Source: an uncultured Clostridia bacterium
Lineage (GTDB): Bacteria; Bacillota; Clostridia; Peptostreptococcales; Anaerovoracaceae
DNA: 7,818 nt
Direction of reading: 5' to 3'
Assembly (NCBI GenBank): GCA_945788655.1
Contig: CALZMV010000056.1
Span: 1 to 7,818, forward strand
The translations under genes and the position numbers were made by a program. Shown here piece after piece: positions 1-5,192 of this stretch. The first letter of the stretch is position 1. The number at the start of each line of letters is the position of its first letter. The notes beneath the pieces are model-generated. The model made no database searches. It had not been told where the DNA came from and worked only from the letters and a program-made list of their open reading frames with translations.

Positions 1-438
1 GAGATTTGTGTACACTATAGGGAAACACATGAGAAAGCAAGCTGCCACAGCAACCCAGTTTGATTCAAGGAGAAGAATCACATAGATGACCACTGCCATT
101 ACAGGAACTGCCTTAAAAAAGCTTACCGGAAGAGTCAATATCCTTCTTATCCACCGGCTTTTATATGCAGCAGCTGCCCCTACAGCACCTGCCGCAAAGG
201 ATAGCACCATAGCAAGGATGCATCGTAGAATCGTCCATGATACATCCAGGTAAAATTTCTTCTGTCCAAGCAGAAGTCCAAGAGCGATTACCGTCTCTTT
301 GGGTGATGGCAGAAGCAGAGTGTTAGAAACTATCATTGCGAGAGCATACCATGCAACTATCCAAAAGAGGCAGACGAACAACCATCCGCCTGCCTTTGAG
401 ATAATATTCTGTTTTTTATTAGTAGTATAAGTCTTCAT
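1..438 (-). CDS. ABC transporter permease, NitT/TauT (SsuC/TauC-like) family, 3' end beyond window
   Basis: This is the inner-membrane channel subunit of an ABC importer that works with the binding lipoprotein encoded just upstream. The frame is open for 146 codons from an ATG at 438-436 to the window edge, with no stop; full family members are about 250 residues, so roughly 40% is missing. Visible are a basic N-terminus, a first membrane helix at about residues 19-37, the LLLPSPKET stretch (about 41-49) typical of SsuC/TauC permeases at the start of the periplasmic-side segment, a second helix at about 64-86, and a region around LPVSFFKAVPVMA that matches the position of the conserved proline-rich segment before the next helix. 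The start lies inside the preceding gene, giving a 20-base overlap, with a weak GGCGG upstream, so translation is probably coupled. The family call is fairly safe; the substrate is unknown. The ATPase gene would be expected beyond the edge. Confidence 0.85.
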   Translation of the reverse strand, partial: MKTYTTNKKQNIISKAGGWLFVCLFWIVAWYALAMIVSNTLLLPSPKETVIALGLLLGQKKFYLDVSWTILRCILAMVLSFAAGAVGAAAAYKSRWIRRILTLPVSFFKAVPVMAVVIYVILLLESNWVAVAACFLMCFPIVYTNL

Positions 439-1393
439 TCGGTAGTTTTCCGCCTATTGAGGCTTTGTTCATTTCAAACAGAGTTTCGTTAAAGGTTTTT
501 AGCATTTTTCTTCCTTCTTCCGCATCATCACCTGTGAACACTACGATGTTGCAGTTTGGAATTGCCGCCTTGGCAATTTCCTCTTTTCCGATAAATCCTT
601 TTGCAACTATATCCTTTGCTGCTTCAGCAGGATTTTCGTTTACATATTCAACGGATGCCTCCAAATCCTTTAAAAGCACCTTTAAATCGTTTTCTCTTTC
701 TTCAACAAAGGATTTTGTTGCAATTAGAACGCCCATTGGCAGTTCTTCTCCTGTAGCCTCATCCCATAAATCGTTTACGTCGAAAATATTTTCAACTCCA
801 TCCTTCTTTGCTGCAAGGGCAGTTGATACAAAAGGTTCAGGAATCATTGCAACGCAGCCTTCAGTAGTTAAAAGCTTTGTATTAACTTCTGCATGATTTG
901 AAAGCCACTCCACATTAACATCTTCATATATGGTAAGTCCGGCATCTGCCAGCACTTTCTGAAGCACATATTCGGGAGTTCCTCCCTGACCGCTTGCCAC
1001 AATAGTCATCCCCTTAAGATCTTCAACGTCTTCCACATCAACATTGTTCCCTAAGATATGTAACACGCCAAGGGTAATTGGACTTATTGCAACTATCTGT
1101 CCTTCTGTCTTATTATAGAGAACTGCTGCAAGGTTTGATGGAACTGCAGCCACATCTATTTCGCCATTTGTAATCTTTGCAACTACATCTGTAGGCGCCT
1201 GATAAGTAGTAATCTCATACTTATCTGTCATATCCATCATCTGAACCATACCCATGCCGGTAGGCCCATTTAATGCCCCAACCTTTACAATTTCACTAAC
1301 TGTTTCAGGTGTTTTTTCTCCGCAGCCTGCAAGCATTCCCAATGCCAACAGCAGCATCATCATAACTGCAGCTAATTTTTTTGTGTTTTTCAT
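419..1393 (-). CDS. ABC transporter substrate-binding lipoprotein, NitT/TauT (NMT1/TauA-like) family
   Basis: This is the extracytoplasmic solute receptor of an ABC importer, 324 residues long. It starts with a lipoprotein signal: Lys at 2, 5 and 6, a hydrophobic core at 7-22, and the lipobox LAGC with the lipidated cysteine at 24, so it should be anchored to the outer face of the membrane. The mature part has the two-lobe pattern of the family: VGALNGPTGMGMVQMM (38-53) near the first strand, DVAAVPSNLAAVLYN (80-94), VEDLKGMTIVASGQGGTPEY (123-142) and IPEPFVSTAL (184-193). The C-terminal SIGGKLPNEDLYY resembles, from memory, a widespread Firmicutes subgroup of unassigned substrate. The start is supported by AGAGG seven bases upstream of the ATG. 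It lies 21 bases after the TM1266-family gene and overlaps the permease by 20 bases, so all three are probably one transcript. The substrate cannot be read from the sequence; taurine, nitrate or a thiamine precursor are family precedents only. Confidence 0.88.
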   Translation of the reverse strand: MKNTKKLAAVMMMLLLALGMLAGCGEKTPETVSEIVKVGALNGPTGMGMVQMMDMTDKYEITTYQAPTDVVAKITNGEIDVAAVPSNLAAVLYNKTEGQIVAISPITLGVLHILGNNVDVEDVEDLKGMTIVASGQGGTPEYVLQKVLADAGLTIYEDVNVEWLSNHAEVNTKLLTTEGCVAMIPEPFVSTALAAKKDGVENIFDVNDLWDEATGEELPMGVLIATKSFVEERENDLKVLLKDLEASVEYVNENPAEAAKDIVAKGFIGKEEIAKAAIPNCNIVVFTGDDAEEGRKMLKTFNETLFEMNKASIGGKLPNEDLYY

Positions 1394-1414
1394 TTTGTAC
1401 CTCTTTCCTTCAAA

Positions 1415-1660
1415 TTATGACTTTGAATATATAGTTTTAGTACTTACACCCGCAAGTGCACCCAGCTTACCTGAAAGTGCGCTGATTTCATTCATTGGAC
1501 CATCGATAGCAACACTTATGATAGAGATTTCCTTTTTAGGATGAGGAAGACCCATTCTTCCAATAATGTGCTGTCTATACTGGTGCAGTAAAGCATTAAT
1601 CTTTTCTGCCGCATTGATATCTTCAACAATTATGCTGATTAAAGCTACTCTAGTTTCCAT
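1415..1660 (-). CDS. TM1266-family small protein (putative regulator linked to iron-only hydrogenase)
   Basis: This 81-residue protein matches, by recall of the family pattern, the TM1266 family, annotated as a putative regulator of the [FeFe]-hydrogenase system. Members usually have about 80 residues, as here. Supporting features are the N-terminal METRVALISIIVED strand, the IIGRMGLPHP motif (32-41), the ISIISVAIDG strand (45-54) and the closing LSGKLGALAGVSTKTIYSK (62-80). The order strand-helix-strand-strand-helix-strand suggests a ferredoxin-like or ACT-like fold, often a dimer that binds a small ligand. No DNA-binding domain is visible, so the word regulator rests on gene context in other genomes. 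Translation starts at an ATG with a strong GGGAGG five to six bases away. The gene is the first of a unit with the binding protein and permease, and follows a leader with a terminator-like hairpin. No hydrogenase or maturase gene is inside this window. Confidence 0.82.
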   Translation of the reverse strand: METRVALISIIVEDINAAEKINALLHQYRQHIIGRMGLPHPKKEISIISVAIDGPMNEISALSGKLGALAGVSTKTIYSKS

Positions 1661-1678
1661 TTTTAACCTCCCATAAAC

Positions 1679-1704
1679 AAAAAGTGCCGGAAAATACCGA
1701 CACT
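1679..1704 (-). terminator. Terminator-like hairpin between the wecA-like gene and the TM1266 gene
   Basis: Read on the minus strand, AGTGTCGG (1704-1697) pairs with CCGGCACT (1690-1683), an 8-bp stem with one G-U pair and a six-base TATTTT loop, followed at once by TTTTGTTT (1682-1675). This fits a Rho-independent terminator about 65 bases past the wecA-like stop codon. The plus strand lacks a T-run after the stem, so it acts only on minus-strand transcription. It sits just upstream of the ribosome binding site of the TM1266 gene, so it could end the housekeeping operon, act as an attenuator for the downstream unit, or do both. Confidence 0.62.
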
Positions 1705-1763
1705 ACGAGCTTTAATATGATATCTCAAGCCTTCCCCCGCAGTAAAGCCTTTGGGTGTCAGTA
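1695..1763 (-). promoter_or_regulatory. Candidate attenuator or riboswitch-like leader of the TM1266/ABC unit
   Basis: On the minus strand TACTGACAC (1763-1755) can pair with GTGTCGGTA (1703-1695) over 9 bp with one G-U pair, enclosing 51 nt. The 3' half of this pairing uses almost the same bases as the 5' arm of the terminator hairpin (1704-1697), so the two structures exclude each other. That is the standard arrangement of transcription-attenuating riboswitches and antiterminators. Inside the loop there is a G-rich run (GCGGGGG) and a weak GGCTT/AAGCT hairpin. I could not match it to TPP, SAM, purine, preQ1, fluoride, glycine, THF or T-box consensus sequences from memory. The pairing begins five bases after the wecA-like stop codon, so the RNA would come from read-through or from a promoter inside the wecA-like gene. 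A competing reading is a promoter inside this stretch (TTTACT, 18 bases, TATCAT), which would leave the pairing as chance. Confidence 0.35.
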
Positions 1764-1767
1764 ACTT

Positions 1768-2808
1768 TTACTTACCACTGTTTCTAATTTTTGGAATTGT
1801 ATTATTGACGTCTGTAAGAAAGACGTAAATAAACATCATTGTCACCGCCGCAAGTCCGGCAGTTTCTACAAATAAACCTCTGCTGTATGTCACAGCCGCT
1901 ACGCCCATTATAGCAGATATTCCGTAAAGCATCAAGGTGGCTCTTCGCTGTCCGTATCCAAGGCTCATCAGCCTGTGGTGCAGATGACCTTTATCCGCCT
2001 CCATAATAGGCTTCTTGTTTACAAATCTTCTGAATATTGCAAACATTGTATCGAAAATCGGCACACCCAGTACCAGTACAGGAATAATAACCGCTACCAG
2101 AGTCGCACTTTTTACCGTTCCAAGTATCGAAAGGGTTCCCAGCATAAATCCCAGATACAAAGATCCGCCATCTCCCATAAATATCTTTGCGGGATAAAAA
2201 TTAAATGGCAGGAATCCCAGTGCGCCCCCTGCAAGCGCAAGCATTGCACCGCAAACAAGATATGTTCCATGAATATATGCAACATAGGATATGCAAAGGG
2301 ATGCTATAGCAGTAGTTCCTGCTGCAAGGCCATCCAAACCGTCAATAAGATTTATAGTATTAGTTATACCCACAATCCATATAACAGTAACAACAAGGCA
2401 AAGCAAAGCACCAAGCTGGCTGTTGCCTTCACCGAAAAAGTTCGTAATGAAGGTGATTCTGATGTTTAATGAATACATGAGGATTGCCACAGCAAACTGC
2501 CCGATAAACTTTACCTTTGCAGGCAAATTTTTGAGATCATCAACAACACCGAGCAGATATATCAAAGCTCCTCCCAATGCAATTATTGGAATTCTATGGT
2601 CAAATTCCAAAAAAACCATCATGGCAATGGTGCATCCTAAAAAAATTGCCATTCCCCCAAATCTAGGCATCGCCTTGGTATGCATCCTTCTGCTGTCCTT
2701 TGGGATGTCCATAGCACCTATCTTAGGTGCTATTTTTATTGCCAGAGGAGTTGCAAGGAAAGATACTATAGCTGCCACAGCAAATGTAATAAACAATGTG
2801 CTATACAT
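1768..2808 (-). CDS. tagO: Undecaprenyl-phosphate GlcNAc-1-phosphate transferase (TagO/WecA family)
   Basis: This polytopic membrane enzyme of the MraY/WecA family transfers a sugar-1-phosphate, usually GlcNAc-1-P, from UDP-sugar to undecaprenyl phosphate, the first step for teichoic acid or other surface polymers. With the ATG at 2808 it has 346 residues. Diagnostic motifs in order are DIPKDSRRMHTKAMPRFGG (34-52), the metal-binding DD pair (90-91) in GVVDDLKN, NTINLIDGLDGLAAG (150-164), MGDGGSLYLGF (211-221), and GHLHHRL (274-280), the WecA/TagO-type histidine motif that replaces the MraY version. About eleven membrane helices are apparent. An in-frame TTG nine bases upstream would add three residues, but its nearest AGGA is only two bases away. 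The ATG has AAGGA at about 11 bases and is preferred. It follows the dCMP deaminase by 16 bases as the last gene of the run. TagO versus WecA and the polymer served cannot be decided, as no partner glycosyltransferases are present. Confidence 0.93.
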   Translation of the reverse strand: MYSTLFITFAVAAIVSFLATPLAIKIAPKIGAMDIPKDSRRMHTKAMPRFGGMAIFLGCTIAMMVFLEFDHRIPIIALGGALIYLLGVVDDLKNLPAKVKFIGQFAVAILMYSLNIRITFITNFFGEGNSQLGALLCLVVTVIWIVGITNTINLIDGLDGLAAGTTAIASLCISYVAYIHGTYLVCGAMLALAGGALGFLPFNFYPAKIFMGDGGSLYLGFMLGTLSILGTVKSATLVAVIIPVLVLGVPIFDTMFAIFRRFVNKKPIMEADKGHLHHRLMSLGYGQRRATLMLYGISAIMGVAAVTYSRGLFVETAGLAAVTMMFIYVFLTDVNNTIPKIRNSGK

Positions 2809-2824
2809 AATTCCCAAATTCCTT

Positions 2825-3268
2825 TTAGATTTTTTCTATTTCCAGTCCGGCCTCTGCCAAAATAGACGCAGCAAGCTCGTCCGGATACCCTTCTTTTATA
2901 ACAATTCTCTTAATTCCTGAGTTTATAATCATCTTTGCACAAATTGCACAAGGCTGATGTGTAATGTAAATAGTTCCACCCTCTATGCTGTTTCCCATTG
3001 CTGCCGCCTGAATGATTGCATTCTGCTCAGCATGAAGAGCCATACACAGTTCATGTCTCTGTCCTGATGGAACATTCATCTGCTGTCTTATGCATCCACC
3101 TCTGTTTTCGCAGTGAGCAATACCCTTTGGTGCGCCGTTGTAACCGGTTGCAACAGCTCTGTTGTCCTTTACAATTACAGCTCCAACGCTTCTTCTCATA
3201 CAGGTTGATCTCTTAGCTGTCAATTCAGCCATTTCCATAAAGTATTCGTCCCAGGATGGTCTGTTCAT
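2825..3268 (-). CDS. dCMP deaminase family protein (ComEB-like)
   Basis: This zinc-dependent cytosolic enzyme of the cytidine/deoxycytidylate deaminase family is expected to convert dCMP to dUMP, feeding dTMP synthesis. The 147-residue length is normal. Zinc site residues are visible: HAE at 79-81 (His ligand plus catalytic Glu81) and PCAIC at 106-110 (Cys107 and Cys110). Other family marks are STCMRRSVGAVIV (21-33), GYNGAPKG (42-49) and the AHCENRGGCIR segment (51-61), which is typical of dCMP deaminases, where extra Cys/His residues can bind a second zinc. The ATG has AGGAG nine bases upstream, and that site overlaps the truA stop codon; the gap to truA is 12 bases, so the two are coupled. 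In Bacillus the homologue is called comEB because of its operon, not because competence needs it. The allosteric type (dCTP/dTTP regulated) is likely but not shown. Confidence 0.92.
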   Translation of the reverse strand: MNRPSWDEYFMEMAELTAKRSTCMRRSVGAVIVKDNRAVATGYNGAPKGIAHCENRGGCIRQQMNVPSGQRHELCMALHAEQNAIIQAAAMGNSIEGGTIYITHQPCAICAKMIINSGIKRIVIKEGYPDELAASILAEAGLEIEKI

Positions 3269-3280
3269 ATGCCTTTTCTC

Positions 3281-4051
3281 CTATTCGTAATATACTTCAA
3301 CTAAATACAAACCTTCAGCAGGTGCCTTGTGCCCCGCCTGTTTTCTGTCCCTTGACTTGATAATCTCTCTCAGGTCATCGGGCTTTCTATAGCCTAAGCC
3401 TACCTCTACCAGCGTTCCTGCGATTATTCTTACCATATTGTATAAGAATCCATCGCCGGCAATTTCAATCCAGATATCACTGCCCTTTTGAAAAATCTCC
3501 AAGCTGTATACCGTTCTCACGGTAGTTTCTCTCTCCTGCCCGCCTGCAGACTGAAAGCACGCAAAATCGTGTGTTCCTACAATATGATCTGCCGCCCTTC
3601 TCATAGCTTCCATATCCAGCGGCTTTGCTATCTGATAGCAATACTTTCTTCGAAAAATATCCTGATTGCTGTCATTTAAAATAACATATCTGTATTTTTT
3701 GCCCTTTGCATCGAATCTGGCATGAAACTCGAGAGGCATCTCCTGTACATCAAGGATTCTCACATCTCCTACCTGCGCTGCCAGATTCTTGCCGCCTGCA
3801 AGTATATTGTTTGCTGCCAGCTTCAGCCTGTCTGTAGGTATTCCGTATTCTCCCCTAAAAGAAGCTCTTGCACCCAGGCCATGAACTCCGGCATCGGTTC
3901 TGCTGGAGCCATTAATCTGAACGCTCCCTCCGCAAACCTTTGAAAGAGCACGTTCAAGCTCGCCCTGAACGGTTCTCCTGTCGGGCTGTCTCTGCCAGCC
4001 CGAGAACTCACTGCCGTCATATTCTATTGTCAGCAAAAAGTTTCTTTCCAT
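3281..4051 (-). CDS. truA: tRNA pseudouridine(38-40) synthase TruA
   Basis: TruA converts uridines 38, 39 and 40 in the anticodon stem-loop of many tRNAs to pseudouridine. The 256-residue length is typical (about 245-270). The catalytic motif SSRTDAGVHG lies at 49-58, with the nucleophile Asp53. The N-terminal YDGSEFSGWQRQP (11-23) and the later YRYVILN, GTHDFACFQSAG and GDGFLYNMVRIIAGTLVEVG blocks are all characteristic. No catalytic residue is missing. The start follows the yhbY stop by five bases and has no clear Shine-Dalgarno sequence; the nearest AAGG is about 13 bases away. Translation therefore probably depends on reinitiation after yhbY. It is followed 12 bases later by the dCMP deaminase gene. 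Confidence 0.96.
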   Translation of the reverse strand: MERNFLLTIEYDGSEFSGWQRQPDRRTVQGELERALSKVCGGSVQINGSSRTDAGVHGLGARASFRGEYGIPTDRLKLAANNILAGGKNLAAQVGDVRILDVQEMPLEFHARFDAKGKKYRYVILNDSNQDIFRRKYCYQIAKPLDMEAMRRAADHIVGTHDFACFQSAGGQERETTVRTVYSLEIFQKGSDIWIEIAGDGFLYNMVRIIAGTLVEVGLGYRKPDDLREIIKSRDRKQAGHKAPAEGLYLVEVYYE

Positions 4052-4056
4052 ATCAG

Positions 4057-4356
4057 TTATTTAGCCTTAGGTAAAATAATCTGCTTGTTTTCTTTTGATT
4101 CCCTGTAAAGAGTAAACTTGCGGCCTATAGCCTGTACAAATTCTGCGCCAAGCTTAGGTACAAGGTCGTTAGCGACATCCTTTGGAGCCAGGTCGCAGCC
4201 TTCCTGCAGCTTAACCTTTACCAGTTCTCTCGCCTCCAGGCAAGTGTCTATTTCCTTAATAACATTTTCTGTCACACCGGCCTTGCCGATATATACAATC
4301 GGATCTAAATCATGAGCCAGCGATTTTAAATAACTTCTCTGTTTACTTGTAATCAT
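4057..4356 (-). CDS. yhbY: Ribosome-associated RNA-binding protein, YhbY/YqeI family (CRM domain)
   Basis: This 99-residue protein consists almost entirely of one CRM (YhbY) RNA-binding domain, a fold that binds large-subunit rRNA and is linked to ribosome assembly. Visible marks are the opening MITSKQRSYLKSLAHDLDPIVYIGKAG, where the YIGKAG segment (22-27) corresponds to the conserved glycine-rich GxxG-like loop, followed by ELVKVKL (44-50) and the C-terminal IGRKFTLYRES (77-87), where members usually have an IG-x-x-x-VLYR-like strand. Length agrees with the family (about 96-104). The ATG has AGAGGA five to six bases upstream. It sits 12 bases after the prepilin peptidase and five before truA, so it shares a transcript with an RNA modification gene, in keeping with a role in translation machinery. 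Confidence 0.92.
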   Translation of the reverse strand: MITSKQRSYLKSLAHDLDPIVYIGKAGVTENVIKEIDTCLEARELVKVKLQEGCDLAPKDVANDLVPKLGAEFVQAIGRKFTLYRESKENKQIILPKAK

Positions 4357-4368
4357 TTTTATCCTCTC

Positions 4369-5088
4369 TTAAAGACCTATCAATACATTATAACTCATTT
4401 CATGCAAAATGACTAGATAAATTGCGGCCGCCGCCGAAATATATGGAACAAGTGGCCTTTCCCCCTTATAGTCCAGCTGCTTTCTTATTGCAAGAAAGCT
4501 AAGATGGACCGCACTGGTAAAAGTGGACATAACAAAAACGGCCAGAATACCATCTACGCCCAGGCACAGTCCAAGAGCCGTAAAAAGCTTGATATCTCCG
4601 CCACCAAGAGCATCCTTTCTGTAAATAATCTTGCCCAAAATCCCAATTATAAGCATAATGGCAAACCCTATTGCAGCACCTTTTACTCCCGCAAAAGGCC
4701 CACCGTTATGATGAGGCACAAAACCGACACCTGCAACCATAAGAAGGGCAATTAACTGATCGGGGACTATCATATACTTTAAATCTGCAATAGCCATCTC
4801 AAGAAGAAGCCAGCATGCAATTAATGCAATCACTGCGTATAATGGATCTTCAAGACCAAGCTTAATTCCCGCCATGACAAAAAGGCAGGAAAAGCAGTAT
4901 TTCCACGGCGTGCTCTTTATTCTTTGTCTGGAAGGATGAAGAAGCTCCTCGTCCGGTTCTTTCCCGTAGTCGCACAGCCACCTCCCCGGCATCTTGTTAA
5001 AACAATAAACTGCACTGTTTCCCAGCAGAATGCCTGCTGCAACTGCAACCACTAAGGTCACTATGGTAACGGCATAATCCGCAATCAT
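4369..5088 (-). CDS. A24-family prepilin peptidase with reduced N-terminal domain
   Basis: This membrane aspartyl protease should cleave the short leader peptides of type IV pilin-like or competence pseudopilin proteins on the cytoplasmic face. It has 239 residues. The two catalytic aspartates are present: Asp102 in ADLKYMIVPDQL (101-112) and Asp165 in GGGDIKLF (162-169). The later ERPLVPYISAAAA block fits the family. About seven membrane helices can be seen. The N-terminal part has a membrane helix (about 5-25) and a cytoplasmic loop (about 32-62) with GNSAVYCFNKMP, but lacks the two-CxxC zinc motif of classic bifunctional GspO/PilD enzymes; only a single CFSC (65-68) occurs, inside the next helix. 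N-methylation activity is therefore doubtful. The start has AAAGGA eight bases upstream. No pilin or secretion genes are nearby; it heads a housekeeping run, so its substrates are encoded elsewhere. Confidence 0.87.
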   Translation of the reverse strand: MIADYAVTIVTLVVAVAAGILLGNSAVYCFNKMPGRWLCDYGKEPDEELLHPSRQRIKSTPWKYCFSCLFVMAGIKLGLEDPLYAVIALIACWLLLEMAIADLKYMIVPDQLIALLMVAGVGFVPHHNGGPFAGVKGAAIGFAIMLIIGILGKIIYRKDALGGGDIKLFTALGLCLGVDGILAVFVMSTFTSAVHLSFLAIRKQLDYKGERPLVPYISAAAAIYLVILHEMSYNVLIGL

Positions 5089-5137
5089 TTCTCAATTCCT
5101 TTCATCTTTTTTTCTGATTCCCCTTTTCCCTTTCGTG

Positions 5138-5165
5138 AGTATAAAAAAGTCATATGACCTGCTAA
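5138..5165 (-). promoter_or_regulatory. Possible promoter for the prepilin peptidase-to-tagO run
   Basis: On the minus strand TATACT (5143-5138) lies 16 bases after TTAGCA (5165-5160). The -10 matches consensus at five of six positions and the -35 at four of six, with a slightly short spacer. It overlaps the glnS terminator and would start transcription near 5131, about 40 bases before the prepilin peptidase ATG. It is the best candidate in the 104-base gap, but read-through from glnS is an alternative. Confidence 0.3.
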
Positions 5166-5187
5166 AACAGCCTAGCCATATGACTTT
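5143..5187 (-). terminator. Intrinsic terminator after glnS
   Basis: On the minus strand AAAGTCATATG (5187-5177) pairs perfectly with CATATGACTTT (5156-5146), 11 bp, and a run of six T (5148-5143) overlaps the stem base. The 20-base loop contains a small GCT/AGC inner pairing. It starts six bases after the glnS stop codon, as expected for a terminator. The stem is AT-rich and the loop is large, so termination may be incomplete. The left copy, GTCATATGAC (5149-5158), is itself a perfect palindrome, so a protein-binding dyad cannot be excluded. Confidence 0.72.
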
Positions 5188-5192
5188 ATATT

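Noticed and set aside
465..896. Open frame of 143 codons on the plus strand
   Set aside because: It lies wholly antisense to the substrate-binding protein gene, is rich in Ser/Phe/Thr as expected of a shadow frame, and resembles no known family.
1705..1767. A known riboswitch class (TPP was considered because NMT1-like importers are often thiamine-linked; xanthine NMT1 motif also considered)
   Set aside because: The enclosed sequence lacks the conserved CTGAGA, ACCTGA and GCGNAGGGA elements of TPP, is shorter than that aptamer, and shows no other consensus I can recall. It is kept only as an unclassified candidate.
2809..2817. TTG start for the tagO-like gene, three residues longer
   Set aside because: The only AGGA upstream is two bases from the TTG, too close to act as a ribosome binding site, while the ATG at 2808 has acceptable spacing.
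1975..2920. Several plus-strand frames of 60-209 codons
   Set aside because: They are antisense to the tagO-like and deaminase genes, whose motifs are unambiguous; the plus-strand translations have no domain pattern and no good ribosome binding sites.
2825..5088. A competence cluster (comC-like peptidase plus comEB-like deaminase)
   Set aside because: The name comEB comes from operon position in Bacillus; comEA, comEC and pseudopilin genes are absent, and the genes between are RNA-related. The pairing is not evidence of a competence locus.
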